NCBI RefSeq assembly: GCF_001894885.1
Contig: NZ_BCXB01000030.1
Coordinates: forward strand, 1-47,448
Length of the DNA: 47,448 nucleotides
DNA from: Rhodococcus marinonascens NBRC 14363
GTDB taxonomy: Bacteria > Actinomycetota > Actinomycetes > Mycobacteriales > Mycobacteriaceae
Direction of reading: 5' to 3'
Shown: positions 23,559 to 32,657 of the stretch, piece by piece
How the letters are laid out: each line of letters begins with the position of its first letter
How positions within the stretch are numbered: position 1 is the stretch's first letter
Notes under the pieces: model-generated
Told to the model about the DNA's origin: nothing
The model's database searches: none
What the model saw: only the letters and a program-made list of their open reading frames with translations
Made by a program: the position numbers and the translations under genes

Positions 23559-25616
23559 GTGACCACCCCCGTACCTGTCGCCTCAGCAACCCTCGTCCGG
23601 GTGCCTGCGGGGACTACGGCCGGAACAGCGGTTCGGGAGGCCGGCTACCCGAGCAAGGGCCCGGATGTCGTCGTGGTGGTCCGCGACGGTGACGGGGAAC
23701 TCAAGGATCTGTCCTGGGCCCCCGAGGTCGACGTCGACGTCGAACCGGTCGCGGCGGACACCGACGACGGCCGCAGCGTCATCCGACACTCGGCGGCCCA
23801 CGTGCTCGCTCAAGCCGTCCAGCAGGAGTTCCCCGAGGCCAAGCTCGGCATCGGCCCGCCCATCAAGGACGGTTTCTACTACGACTTCGCTGTCGATCGC
23901 CCGTTCACTCCCGAGGATCTGGTACGTCTCGAGAAGCGGATGAAGAAGATCATCAAGGGATCGCAGCGCTTCTCGCGCCGTGTCGTCGAGTCGCTCGTTC
24001 AGGCGCGCGCCGAGTTGGCGGCGGAGCCCTTCAAGCTCGAACTGATCGACGACAAGTCGGGAATCGACGATCCGGAGATCATGGAGGTGGGCGGCAACGA
24101 GCTCACCATCTACGACAATCTGGATCCGCGGACCGGTGAGCAGATCTGGGGCGACCTGTGCCGTGGTCCGCACATTCCCACGACGAAGCACATCCCGGCG
24201 TTCAAGCTCACCCGTAGTTCCGCCGCGTATTGGCGCGGTAACCAGGACAATGCCGGTCTGCAGCGCATCTACGGCACTGCCTGGGAGTCGGCTGAGGCGC
24301 AGGATCGGCACCTCGAACTCCTCGCCGAGGCCGAGCGCCGCGACCACCGCAAGCTTGGGTCGGAGCTGGACCTGTTCAGCTTCCCGGACGAACTCGGCTC
24401 CGGTCTGCCCGTGTTCCATCCCAGGGGCGGCATCATTCGCATCGAGATGGAGGACTACTCACGTAAGCGCCACGTGGAGGAGGGGTATGAGTTCGTCAAC
24501 ACTCCCCACATCACGAAGGGTCACCTGTACGAGGTGTCGGGTCACCTAGACTGGTACCGCGACGGCATGTTCCCGGCGATGCACATCGACGAGGAACTGA
24601 ACGAGGACGGCACCGTGCGCAAGCCGGGCCAGGACTACTACCTCAAGCCGATGAACTGCCCGATGCACAACTTGATCTTCCGGTCCCGCGGTCGGTCGTA
24701 TCGCGAACTACCCATGCGGCTGTTCGAATTCGGCTCGGTGTACCGGTACGAGAAGTCGGGTGTCGTCCACGGACTCACCCGGGTGCGCGGCATGACGCAG
24801 GACGACGCGCACATCTACTGCACCCGCGAGCAGATGCACGACGAACTGACCACAGCCCTGCAGTTCGTTCTCGGTCTGTTGAAGGACTACGGCCTCGATG
24901 ACTTCTACCTCGAGTTGTCGACCAAGAACCCGGACAAGTACGTCGGTGACGACGCGGTCTGGGAGGAAGCCACGGCGACGCTGGCTGAGGTTGCGGAGGC
25001 ATCAGGGTTGAACTTTCTGCCGGACCCCGGGGGCGCCGCGTTCTACGGACCCAAAATCTCGGTGCAGGTGCAGGACGGACTGGGGCGCACGTGGCAGATG
25101 TCGACCATTCAACTCGACTTCAATCTGCCCGAGCGTTTCGACCTCGAATACACCGCAAGCGATGGCACCAAGCAACGTCCGGTGATGATCCATCGCGCAC
25201 TGTTCGGCTCTATCGAACGGTTCTTCGGTGTGCTGACCGAGCACTATGCGGGTGCGTTCCCGGCCTGGCTCGCGCCAGTTCAGGTAGTGGGCATCCCGGT
25301 GGCGGAGACCTTCGCCGATCACCTCTTCGGCGTGGTCGATCAGCTGAAGGTGGCCGGAATCCGTGCGGAGGTCGACGCGAGCGACGACCGGATGCAGAAG
25401 AAGATCTTCAACAACACCGCTCAGAAGGTGCCGTTCATGCTCCTGGCGGGTGCCCGCGACGTGGAGGCGGGTGCTGTCAGCTTCCGTTTCCGCGACGGGA
25501 GCCAGATCAACTCGGTGCCGGTCGACGATGCGGTTCGTATCGTGATCGACTGGATTGCTCGCCGCGAGAACGCTTCGCCGACAGCGGAGTTGCTGCGACC
25601 CGGTGGGGAAGGGTGA
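23559..25616 (+). CDS. thrS: Threonyl-tRNA synthetase
   Basis: Charges tRNA-Thr. The 685-residue protein shows an N-terminal TGS domain ([18 protein letters not shown], 10-75), an editing domain with [11 protein letters not shown] and later histidines, class II motif 1, the zinc and active-site motif [12 protein letters not shown], motif 2 [23 protein letters not shown], motif 3 [17 protein letters not shown] and a C-terminal anticodon-binding domain. Start GTG 23559 with AGGAGAG 8 nt upstream. No T-box is visible in the 94-bp leader. The stop overlaps a GTG of the next frame. Confidence 0.97.
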   Translation: MTTPVPVASATLVRVPAGTTAGTAVREAGYPSKGPDVVVVVRDGDGELKDLSWAPEVDVDVEPVAADTDDGRSVIRHSAAHVLAQAVQQEFPEAKLGIGPPIKDGFYYDFAVDRPFTPEDLVRLEKRMKKIIKGSQRFSRRVVESLVQARAELAAEPFKLELIDDKSGIDDPEIMEVGGNELTIYDNLDPRTGEQIWGDLCRGPHIPTTKHIPAFKLTRSSAAYWRGNQDNAGLQRIYGTAWESAEAQDRHLELLAEAERRDHRKLGSELDLFSFPDELGSGLPVFHPRGGIIRIEMEDYSRKRHVEEGYEFVNTPHITKGHLYEVSGHLDWYRDGMFPAMHIDEELNEDGTVRKPGQDYYLKPMNCPMHNLIFRSRGRSYRELPMRLFEFGSVYRYEKSGVVHGLTRVRGMTQDDAHIYCTREQMHDELTTALQFVLGLLKDYGLDDFYLELSTKNPDKYVGDDAVWEEATATLAEVAEASGLNFLPDPGGAAFYGPKISVQVQDGLGRTWQMSTIQLDFNLPERFDLEYTASDGTKQRPVMIHRALFGSIERFFGVLTEHYAGAFPAWLAPVQVVGIPVAETFADHLFGVVDQLKVAGIRAEVDASDDRMQKKIFNNTAQKVPFMLLAGARDVEAGAVSFRFRDGSQINSVPVDDAVRIVIDWIARRENASPTAELLRPGGEG

Positions 25617-25621
25617 CTCGC

Positions 25622-26197
25622 ATGGCCGGAGATGAAGACGTGAGTGCCGACGAATTGTCCGGCGGCGTGGGCCGTCTCGTCGACCGAGGCCCGGGAGAGC
25701 CGGATCACCTTCAGCGGATCTGGTCGCCGCACCGCATGTCGTACATCGCTGAGGCCCCGAAGTCGCGGGGAACCTCGAGCGAGCCGTTCATCGACATTCC
25801 GAAGATGGATGACGCGGAAGGGCTGATCGTGGCACGCGGAGAGCATGTGTACGCGGTGCTCAACCTGTACCCATACAACCCGGGGCACCTGATGGTCGTG
25901 CCCTATCGCAAGGTTGCCGCATTGGAAGACCTCACGCCGGAAGAGAGCGCCGAACTGATGTCGTTCACGCAACAGGCTCTGCGCGTGATCAAGCGGGTGT
26001 CGCGGCCGGACGGTTTCAACGTCGGCCTGAACCTGGGTGCGGCGGCCGGTGGCTCGCTCGCCGAACACTTGCACCAGCACATCGTTCCTCGATGGGGCGG
26101 CGACGCCAATTTCATCACGGTACTCGCCGGGGTCAAGGTCATGCCGCAGCTATTGCGGGAGACCAGAGAACTACTCGCGCAGGCCTGGAATGGGTGA
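25622..26197 (+). CDS. HIT-family protein, Ap4A phosphorylase-like
   Basis: A 191-residue histidine-triad protein with HLHQH (H149, H151, H153) followed by IVPRW. The equivalent mycobacterial protein, Rv2613c, is a diadenosine tetraphosphate phosphorylase, and position between thrS and pgsA is conserved, so the same activity is likely. Synthetases produce Ap4A, which fits its place after thrS. ATG 25622 is chosen because GGAAGG lies about 10 nt upstream; GTG 25613 overlapping the thrS stop is possible. Confidence 0.88.
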   Translation: MAGDEDVSADELSGGVGRLVDRGPGEPDHLQRIWSPHRMSYIAEAPKSRGTSSEPFIDIPKMDDAEGLIVARGEHVYAVLNLYPYNPGHLMVVPYRKVAALEDLTPEESAELMSFTQQALRVIKRVSRPDGFNVGLNLGAAAGGSLAEHLHQHIVPRWGGDANFITVLAGVKVMPQLLRETRELLAQAWNG

Positions 26198-26275
26198 CCG
26201 ATAGATGAAGAGCGTGCGAGTTCACAGACTTGCGCGTACGGGGTTCTGGCACGAGGTGAAAGACGGGGTGGAGAG

Positions 26276-26941
26276 GTGCTGAGCTTCTTCGGACGGGCGT
26301 CTGTGTCCAAGGTGACGGCACCATTGGGGAAGGCCCTGGTCAAGACTGGGCTCACCCCGGATTCCGTCACAATTATCGGCACCGTAGCGACAGTGGCCGG
26401 TGCGGTTACGCTATTTCCCAGCGGGCATTTGCTCTGGGGCGCGATCGTCATCTGGCTGTTCGTGATGTTCGACATGCTGGACGGAGCGATGGCCCGCGCC
26501 CGCGGCGGCGGAACCCGTTTCGGCGCGGTGCTCGACGCCACCTCCGACAGGGTGGCGGACGGTGCGATCTTTGCAGGTCTCGCCTGGTGGGCGGTGTATC
26601 ACGAGAACAGTAAACCGCTGCTGGTCGCGACTCTCGTCTGCCTCGTCACCTCACAGGTGATCTCGTATGCGAAAGCGCGTGCCGAGGCGAGCGGCCTGTC
26701 TGCAGACGGTGGGCTCATCGAACGACCCGACCGACTGGTCATGGTGCTGGTCGGTGCGGGTGTGACGGGACTGGGCGTCCCGTGGGCGATTCACGTCGCC
26801 ATGTGGTTGCTGTCCGTGGGGAGTGTGATTACCGTGTTTCAGCGAGTTCTTGCTGTTCGTGGGTCGGTTGGGGCACGGGACATTCTGCCCGTGCCGGCAA
26901 CGGACACGACGTCCGAAGACGGACAGTCGGCCGCGCAATGA
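26276..26941 (+). CDS. pgsA: Phosphatidylinositol phosphate synthase (CDP-alcohol phosphatidyltransferase)
   Basis: Transfers the phosphatidyl group from CDP-diacylglycerol to inositol 3-phosphate, the entry step to PI, PIMs, LM and LAM. The catalytic signature Dx2DGx2ARx8Gx3Dx3D is complete (D66, D69, G70, A73, R74, G83, D87, D91). The 221-residue protein has about six membrane segments. GTG 26276 has GGAGAG just upstream. Its stop overlaps the patA start (ATGA). Confidence 0.93.
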   Translation: MLSFFGRASVSKVTAPLGKALVKTGLTPDSVTIIGTVATVAGAVTLFPSGHLLWGAIVIWLFVMFDMLDGAMARARGGGTRFGAVLDATSDRVADGAIFAGLAWWAVYHENSKPLLVATLVCLVTSQVISYAKARAEASGLSADGGLIERPDRLVMVLVGAGVTGLGVPWAIHVAMWLLSVGSVITVFQRVLAVRGSVGARDILPVPATDTTSEDGQSAAQ

Positions 26942-27840
26942 ACGTCTCGGAGCGCCTGAGCGACCTGGGTTACGCGACTGGTTGGCGACTGGTACGTGCC
27001 CTGCCGGAGCGAGTGGCCGTGACCCTGTTCGACAGGGGAGCGGACTTCGCGGTCCGCAAGGGTGGGCCGGAGCAGTTGCGCCGGAACCTCGGCCGCGTCC
27101 TGGGCGTGCCTGCGGAGGAGGTACCGGATTCGCTCGTGAAGGCGTCGGTTCGGTCCTACGCGCGTTACTGGCGCGAGGCGTTCCGGCTTCCGTCGATGGA
27201 CCTCGTGAAGACCGGTGCCGCCCTCGACGCCCTCGTCGAGGGGAAGGAGTACCTCGATGCCGCGAAGGCGAACGGCAAAGGGGCGGTGGTGGCACTCCCG
27301 CACAGCGGCAACTGGGACATGGGAGGGGTGTGGTGCGTGCAGCACTGGGGTGCCCTGTCCACTGTCGCCGAGAGGCTGAAGCCTGAATCGCTGTACCGAC
27401 GTTTCGTGGACTACCGGGAGGGTCTCGGATTCGAGATATTCCCGCTCAGCGGGGGGGAGCACCCTCCATTCGCCGAACTTTCGGCGCGCTTGCAGGACAA
27501 CACGATTGTCTGCCTCCTCGGTGAACGAGATCTGGCAAGGAAGGGCGTACCCGTCACCTTCTTCGGTGAGCCGACGCGCATGCCGGCCGGTCCGGCCAAG
27601 CTCGCGATCGACACCGGAGCGCCGCTGATGTCCGCGCACTGCTGGTTCACGGACGATGGGTGGGGATTCCGGATCGATCCGCCCGTCGACACCACGGCAG
27701 GCGTGGCCGCGGCCACACAGGCACTGGCGGAACGGTTCGAGACCAACATTGCGGCCCACCCAGAGGACTGGCACATGCTTCAGCCGCTGTGGCTCCGCGA
27801 TCTCTCGCAGGGCAGGCGCTCGCGCATGGAGAATTCGTGA
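26938..27840 (+). CDS. patA: Phosphatidylinositol mannoside acyltransferase
   Basis: Acylates the 6-position of the first mannose of PIM1/PIM2 on the inner membrane face. The 300-residue protein carries the HX4D motif as H122/D127 (LPHSGNWD) and Glu196 (GERD), a constant offset of four from the H126/D131/E200 of M. smegmatis PatA. It lies between pgsA and pimA, overlapping each by 4 bp, as in mycobacteria (Rv2611c). The open frame runs back to 26782, but ATG 26938 is the coupled start. Confidence 0.93.
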   Translation: MNVSERLSDLGYATGWRLVRALPERVAVTLFDRGADFAVRKGGPEQLRRNLGRVLGVPAEEVPDSLVKASVRSYARYWREAFRLPSMDLVKTGAALDALVEGKEYLDAAKANGKGAVVALPHSGNWDMGGVWCVQHWGALSTVAERLKPESLYRRFVDYREGLGFEIFPLSGGEHPPFAELSARLQDNTIVCLLGERDLARKGVPVTFFGEPTRMPAGPAKLAIDTGAPLMSAHCWFTDDGWGFRIDPPVDTTAGVAAATQALAERFETNIAAHPEDWHMLQPLWLRDLSQGRRSRMENS

Positions 27841-28964
27841 AGATCGGAATGGTCTGCCCGTACTCGCTCGATGTCCCGGGCGGAGTGCAGGCTCACGTCG
27901 TGGACCTCGCGCAGGTGCTGATCGAGCGCGGGCACAAGGTGAGCGTCTTGGCCCCGGCCTCCGACGACGTCGACCTGCCCGACTTCGTCGTCTCCGCCGG
28001 TCGGGCGCTCGCCATCCCGTACAACGGGTCGGTGGCCCGGCTGAGTTTCGGCCCGGTCGCCAGCGCCCGGGTCAGGCGCTGGATCTCCGACAACAACTTC
28101 GACGTCCTGCATATCCACGAGCCCAACGCGCCGAGCCTGTCTATGCTCGCACTCCGTGTGGCCGAGGGTCCGATTGTGGCCACCTTCCACACCTCGACCA
28201 CGAAGTCGTTGGTGCTGAGCACGTTCCAGTCGGTGCTTCAGCCGTATCTGGAGAAGATCAGTGGGCGGATCGCGGTATCGGAACTGGCGCGTCGGTGGCA
28301 GGTGGAGTCGCTCGGTTCCGACGCGGTCGAGATCCCCAACGGAGTCGACGTCCAGGCGTTCGCCAATGCCGAACCGCTGCCCGGATATCCGCGTGCCGGG
28401 CGCACCGTCCTGTTCCTCGGACGGTATGACGAGCCACGCAAGGGCATGGAAGTGCTGCTGCGGGCGCTGCCGACGCTGGTGGAGAAGTATGCCGACCTCG
28501 AGGTGCTGGTGGTCGGCCGCGGCGACGTGGACAAATTGCGCCGCGAGGCTGGGCCCCTGTTCGGGTACTTGCGTCTCCTCGGCCAGGTCGACGACGCGGA
28601 GAAGGCTTCCGCATTGCGGAGCGCCGACGTGTACTGCGCGCCCAACCTCGGCGGTGAGAGCTTCGGAATCGTGCTCGTGGAGGCGATGTCCGCCGGGTCG
28701 GCGGTTGTGGCGAGCGAACTGGATGCGTTCCGCCGGGTCCTGCGGGACGGACAGGCCGGCGTGCTGGTACCGGTCGGTGACGCTGCGGCGCTCGCCGCAG
28801 GGATCGACGCTGTGCTGGGCGACCCCGAGCGCCGCGCCGCGATCGTCGATGTCGGCCGAGCCGTGGTCAGTGAATACGACTGGCCGGTGGTGGCCGAGCA
28901 GATCCTGCGCGTATACGAGACGGTCACCGTAGGCCGCGACAGCGTCCGGGAGGTCGGCTCGTGA
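27837..28964 (+). CDS. pimA: Phosphatidylinositol mannosyltransferase
   Basis: A GT4 glycosyltransferase that adds mannose from GDP-mannose to PI. Features are the N-terminal acceptor loop PYSLDVPGGVQAHV, HIHEPNAPSLS, a GT-B C-terminal domain with FLGRYDEPRKGMEVLL (phosphate-binding Arg/Lys) and the EX7E motif ESFGIVLVEAM. Start GTG 27837 overlaps the patA TGA (GTGA); 375 residues. Confidence 0.95.
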   Translation: MKIGMVCPYSLDVPGGVQAHVVDLAQVLIERGHKVSVLAPASDDVDLPDFVVSAGRALAIPYNGSVARLSFGPVASARVRRWISDNNFDVLHIHEPNAPSLSMLALRVAEGPIVATFHTSTTKSLVLSTFQSVLQPYLEKISGRIAVSELARRWQVESLGSDAVEIPNGVDVQAFANAEPLPGYPRAGRTVLFLGRYDEPRKGMEVLLRALPTLVEKYADLEVLVVGRGDVDKLRREAGPLFGYLRLLGQVDDAEKASALRSADVYCAPNLGGESFGIVLVEAMSAGSAVVASELDAFRRVLRDGQAGVLVPVGDAAALAAGIDAVLGDPERRAAIVDVGRAVVSEYDWPVVAEQILRVYETVTVGRDSVREVGS

Positions 28965-29983
28965 CGTTTTCCGCCCTCACGATCCTGGTTCTCGCTCTCG
29001 CAGTAGCCGTCGTGCTTGCCGTGGGGCTGTGGGCATATGGAACGGCCAATCGACTCGACCGTCTGCACGTCCGCTCCGACCTGTGCTGGCAGGCCCTCGA
29101 CGCGGCACTCGCCCGACGGGCCGTGGTCGTGCGGGCAGCGGTGGCGGCGTTGGATCCACCCGAGGGCCGGTCCCTCGCGGCGCTTGCCGCCCGGGCAGAA
29201 CGGTCCGACAGGGTCGAACGAGAAGTCGCCGAGAACGCGTTGTCGAGCGCGCTGTCCTCCCTCGACCTGGAGAACCTGCGACCGCAATTGGTAGCCGAAC
29301 TGGCAGACGCCGAGGCCAGGGTGCTGATCGCCCGCCGGTTCCACAACGACGCCGTCCGTGACACCCTGGCACTGCGGACGCGCCGACCGGTTCGATGGCT
29401 GCATCTGGGTGGCATGGCCCCCTTGCCCACGTATTTCGAGATCACCGAACGGTCGTCCGCTGCCGCGGTCACCGAGGGCCTGGCGCTCGATTCGGTGAGG
29501 ACGTCCGCCAGGGTGGTCCTGCTGGACGACCAGGGTCGGGTTCTGCTGCTCAGAGGGCACGATCCGACCGTTCCTGACGTCTACTACTGGTTCACCGTCG
29601 GCGGTGCCGTCGAACAGGGGGAGAACCTGCGCGCCGCGGCGGTGCGGGAGATCGCCGAGGAGACCGGGCACATCGCTTCCGCCGATTCGCTACGCGGACC
29701 GATGTGGCGTCGGGTGGCAATTTTCTCCTGGAACGGTCAGCTCATCCGCTCGGAGGAGTTGTTCTTCGCCCTACGCGCAGGCAGATTCGATGCGCACCGC
29801 GATGGTTTCACCGAATTCGAGGAACGCACGATAACCGGCCACCGGTGGTGCACTGCGGACGCAATCCGCGAACTGGCCGCATCAGGTGAGCCCGTTTACC
29901 CGCACGATCTGGCGGATCTGCTGGACGAGGCGGGCGCGGTCGCCTCGTCCACGGACGATCCCGAGGTGCGCGCGATAACGTGA
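28961..29983 (+). CDS. Membrane protein with LemA-like region and C-terminal Nudix hydrolase domain
   Basis: The 340-residue protein has one N-terminal membrane helix (6-26), then a helical region resembling LemA (W43..LDAALARRAVVVRAAV, RRFHNDAVRDTLAL at 125-138, PTYFEI near 156-161), and a Nudix domain from about 180. The Nudix box is intact from G215 to H237 with REIAEETG. It overlaps pimA by 4 bp and is the last gene of the pgsA-patA-pimA run (cf. Rv2609c). It may hydrolyse a nucleotide-sugar or lipid-linked diphosphate near the membrane; the substrate cannot be read from sequence. Confidence 0.83.
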   Translation: MTFSALTILVLALAVAVVLAVGLWAYGTANRLDRLHVRSDLCWQALDAALARRAVVVRAAVAALDPPEGRSLAALAARAERSDRVEREVAENALSSALSSLDLENLRPQLVAELADAEARVLIARRFHNDAVRDTLALRTRRPVRWLHLGGMAPLPTYFEITERSSAAAVTEGLALDSVRTSARVVLLDDQGRVLLLRGHDPTVPDVYYWFTVGGAVEQGENLRAAAVREIAEETGHIASADSLRGPMWRRVAIFSWNGQLIRSEELFFALRAGRFDAHRDGFTEFEERTITGHRWCTADAIRELAASGEPVYPHDLADLLDEAGAVASSTDDPEVRAIT

Positions 29984-30053
29984 GCAACGCTCGCGCGGTC
30001 CGGAGAAAGCCAGCAAAAGCCGACTGGCTACGGAACGGCGCGACCCGTCGTCC

Positions 30054-30059
30054 TAGAAT
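30054..30059 (+). promoter_or_regulatory. Possible -10 box upstream of pdxS
   Basis: TAGAAT fits an actinobacterial -10. The expected transcript start (about 30066) lies roughly 100 nt before pdxS, so the tandem repeats at 30098-30145 would be in the 5' leader. No clear -35 box. Confidence 0.4.
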
Positions 30060-30097
30060 CAGGTAATGCAGCGTGAATCTCGTCCTGCACGCATGCC

Positions 30098-30145
30098 GTC
30101 ATCGAAGTCAATCGTCATAGAAGTCAATCGTCATCGAAGTCCACC
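30098..30145 (+). repeat. Three tandem 16-bp repeats in the pdxS leader
   Basis: GTCATCGAAGTCAATC, GTCATAGAAGTCAATC and GTCATCGAAGTCCACC follow each other without gaps, ending 23 bp before the pdxS start. Direct repeats are typical of MocR/PdxR-type binding sites, but no such regulator gene is adjacent; RNA or replication-slippage origins are also possible. Confidence 0.7.
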
Positions 30146-30168
30146 AAGGCCCCAACCAGGAGACCGCT

Positions 30169-31071
30169 GTGAGCACCCCCGACACCACTCCCACCACCGG
30201 TACGGCGCGCGTCAAACGCGGCATGGCCGAGATGCTGAAGGGCGGGGTCATCATGGATGTCGTCACCCCCGACCAGGCGAAGGTCGCCGAGGATGCAGGT
30301 GCCGTGGCGGTCATGGCACTCGAGCGTGTTCCCGCGGACATTCGCGCCCAGGGCGGCGTCTCCCGGATGAGCGACCCGGACATGATCGACCGCATCATCT
30401 CCGCTGTGTCCATCCCGGTGATGGCCAAGGCTCGCATCGGTCACTTCGTCGAGGCGCAGATCCTGCAGTCGCTCGGTGTCGACTACATCGACGAGTCCGA
30501 GGTTCTCACCCCCGCCGACTACGCCAACCACATCGACAAGTGGGAGTTCACCATCCCCTTCGTGTGTGGCGCCACCAATCTCGGTGAGGCACTGCGCCGG
30601 ATCACCGAGGGTGCGGCGATGATCCGATCCAAGGGTGAGGCGGGCACCGGCGACGTGTCCAACGCCACCACCCACATGCGCACGATCGGCGGCGAGATCC
30701 GCCGGTTGACCTCACTGAGCGCGGACGAACTGTACGTGGCGGCCAAGGAATTGCAGGCCCCCTACGATCTAGTTGTCGAGGTCGCGAAGGCAGGCAAGTT
30801 GCCGGTCACCATGTTCACCGCCGGCGGAATCGCGACCCCGGCTGACGCGGCGATGATGATGCAACTGGGCGCCGAGGGCGTTTTCGTCGGCTCCGGCATC
30901 TTCAAGTCCGACAACCCTGCCGAGCGGGCTGTGGCGATCGTGAAGGCCACCACGTTCTTCGATGACCCGGATGTGCTCGCGAAGGTTTCCCGCGGGCTAG
31001 GTGAGGCGATGGTCGGCATCAACGTCGACGACATCCCCGTCCCGCACCGCCTTGCCGAGCGCGGCTGGTGA
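30169..31071 (+). CDS. pdxS: Pyridoxal 5'-phosphate synthase lyase subunit
   Basis: Makes pyridoxal 5'-phosphate from ribose 5-phosphate, glyceraldehyde 3-phosphate and ammonia supplied by PdxT. The 300-residue TIM-barrel protein is highly conserved: [55 protein letters not shown] and [23 protein letters not shown] 30169 has AGGAGA about 6 nt upstream. It begins a forward cluster; pdxT lies 2.4 kb downstream. Confidence 0.96.
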   Translation: MSTPDTTPTTGTARVKRGMAEMLKGGVIMDVVTPDQAKVAEDAGAVAVMALERVPADIRAQGGVSRMSDPDMIDRIISAVSIPVMAKARIGHFVEAQILQSLGVDYIDESEVLTPADYANHIDKWEFTIPFVCGATNLGEALRRITEGAAMIRSKGEAGTGDVSNATTHMRTIGGEIRRLTSLSADELYVAAKELQAPYDLVVEVAKAGKLPVTMFTAGGIATPADAAMMMQLGAEGVFVGSGIFKSDNPAERAVAIVKATTFFDDPDVLAKVSRGLGEAMVGINVDDIPVPHRLAERGW

Positions 31072-31150
31072 CACCCGCGATCATCGCGTGATTCGAAGGC
31101 TCTTACCGGTGTGAGAGTGTCAGTGGAACGAGCATGGGAAGAGGTCACGG

Positions 31151-31972
31151 ATGGCGACGATCGAAGAGATTCTCGAAGTGGAATACCTCGAGGAGAACAT
31201 CTTTCGAGGAATCGCGACCGAGACCACACTTCCCCGGACGTTCGGTGGGCAGGTGGCCGGTCAGGCGCTGGTCTCTGCCGTCCGCACCGTCGATCCGCTA
31301 TTCTCGGTGCATTCGCTCCACGGTTACTTCCTGCGCCCCGGCAAGCCCACGATGCCGATTGTGTACCTCGTGGACCGGATCCGGGACGGTCGGTCGTTCG
31401 TCACCAGGCGGGTCAGTGCAGTGCAGGACGGCCAGGCGATCTTCACCATGTCGGCGTCGTTTCAGGTTGCAGACGAGGGCATCGAGCACCAGGACGAGAT
31501 GCCCGTGGTCCCGCCGCCGGACATGTTGCCGTTCGCCCGCGACTCCGAGGACCCTGCGATTGCGTGGCTGGCCCGTGAATGGTCGGATTGGGACATCCGG
31601 ATGGTCGGGGATGGCGAGATCGACCGTCGTTCCGGCGCCGCCGCTCAGCAGCAGGTGTGGTTCCGCTCCCGCAGGGCGCTACCCGACGACCCCGTCTTCC
31701 ACGTGTGTGCGCTGGCCTACATGAGCGATATGACGCTCCTCGGCGCATCGAAGGTGCCGCACCCCGGCGTGGTGACGCAGTCCGCGTCGCTCGATCACGC
31801 ATTGTGGTTTCTGCGCCCGTTCCGGGCGGATGAGTGGTTGCTGTACGACCAGACGTCGCCGTCCGCCGGGTTCGGCCGAGCGCTGGCTCAAGGGCGGATC
31901 TTCGATCGGGCGGGAAACCTGGTCGCGGCTGTGGTGCAGGAGGGGTTGACGCGGTTCCTCCGCACTGACTGA
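31151..31972 (+). CDS. tesB: Acyl-CoA thioesterase II (first paralogue)
   Basis: A 273-residue double-hotdog thioesterase that hydrolyses acyl-CoA. The second hotdog contains the expected catalytic residues: Asp in SLDHALWF, the Ser/Thr segment [10 protein letters not shown] and Gln in VVQEGL. The first hotdog shows [14 protein letters not shown] and [14 protein letters not shown] 31151 has AGAGG at 8 nt. It is 79 bp after pdxS and converges on the kinase-like gene (5 bp apart). A close paralogue lies at 32658. Confidence 0.93.
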   Translation: MATIEEILEVEYLEENIFRGIATETTLPRTFGGQVAGQALVSAVRTVDPLFSVHSLHGYFLRPGKPTMPIVYLVDRIRDGRSFVTRRVSAVQDGQAIFTMSASFQVADEGIEHQDEMPVVPPPDMLPFARDSEDPAIAWLAREWSDWDIRMVGDGEIDRRSGAAAQQQVWFRSRRALPDDPVFHVCALAYMSDMTLLGASKVPHPGVVTQSASLDHALWFLRPFRADEWLLYDQTSPSAGFGRALAQGRIFDRAGNLVAAVVQEGLTRFLRTD

Positions 31973-31977
31973 CGGCC

Positions 31978-32592
31978 TCAGTGGGAGACGCGCACCGCGG
32001 GCTTCGACGGATGGTCGTAGCGCACTAGCAGGTCCGGTGCTTCCGTGATGTCGGCATTGCGGCGCAGTAGCGCATCGACGGTCCAGTGCCGGTCGGGCGG
32101 GGTGTGGCGCCGCAAAGCCGCCTCACTGAGGTGGAGTTGCACGGTGACATCGAAACCGAGGTCCCGGCCGAGCAGCATCGGGCCGGTCACCAGAATCACC
32201 TGCTCGTCAGCGGCGGGTACCCGGGCGCAGCGGGCGGACCGGTCCCGGGCCTCGTCCCACAGGCGCGGCAACCACCTGCGGTTCGTGCGGACGGACTGCA
32301 CCACCTCGCGCCGAAGAGCGTCGTAGTCGAACCACCGGGTGCGGTAGGCGAGTTCGTCGTCGCGTCCGTGCTCGAACCGAAGCGATGCGGGCCGGACGTA
32401 GTCGTGGACTGACACGACACCACAAGGCCGCCCCCGCTCCCGCAGGGACGCGCACACCGCATCGGCCAGGGGGATCGGGTGCGCAGCGTCCGGTGCGTCG
32501 ATCGCGACGACGGCGATGTCGTCCACCGCCAGGCAGCGTTCGGTGACGAGTGCGGCGAGACCGTCCGGGCTCGTCGGTGTGAACATCGTCAT
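31978..32592 (-). CDS. Uridine-kinase-like protein lacking the P-loop lysine
   Basis: The 204-residue protein aligns with the uridine kinase/phosphoribulokinase-like family (VVAIDAPDAA..LADAV, VSVHDYVRPASLRF, WFDYDALRREVV, VILVTGPMLLGRDL). The P-loop, normally GPDAAGKTTLAD, reads APDAAHPIPLAD, so the glycine-lysine-threonine needed for phosphate binding is missing. It is either catalytically dead or uses another chemistry. ATG 32592 is chosen; the open frame extends to 32646. Divergent from the second tesB with a 6-bp-arm palindrome at its start. Confidence 0.72.
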   Translation of the reverse strand: MTMFTPTSPDGLAALVTERCLAVDDIAVVAIDAPDAAHPIPLADAVCASLRERGRPCGVVSVHDYVRPASLRFEHGRDDELAYRTRWFDYDALRREVVQSVRTNRRWLPRLWDEARDRSARCARVPAADEQVILVTGPMLLGRDLGFDVTVQLHLSEAALRRHTPPDRHWTVDALLRRNADITEAPDLLVRYDHPSKPAVRVSH

Positions 32593-32607
32593 GGCACCTA
32601 TGGTGCC
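32593..32607. promoter_or_regulatory. Inverted repeat at the start of the kinase-like gene
   Basis: GGCACC-TAT-GGTGCC directly abuts the predicted ATG (32592, minus) and lies 51 bp before the divergent tesB start. It may be an operator shared by both or an RNA hairpin blocking initiation. Confidence 0.4.
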
Positions 32608-32657
32608 TCGAGGCCGACGACGGCAGATAACCTTGAACAGGCACAAAAGGAGGGCAC

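Noticed and set aside
25091-25621. Upstream extension of the HIT-protein frame
   Set aside because: It overlaps thrS in another frame, and residues are arginine/glycine-rich shadow sequence.
30066-30587. Possible leaderless ORF starting after the TAGAAT box, overlapping pdxS
   Set aside because: Its codon use and composition are those of a pdxS shadow, and it has no recognisable domain; only the promoter element is kept.
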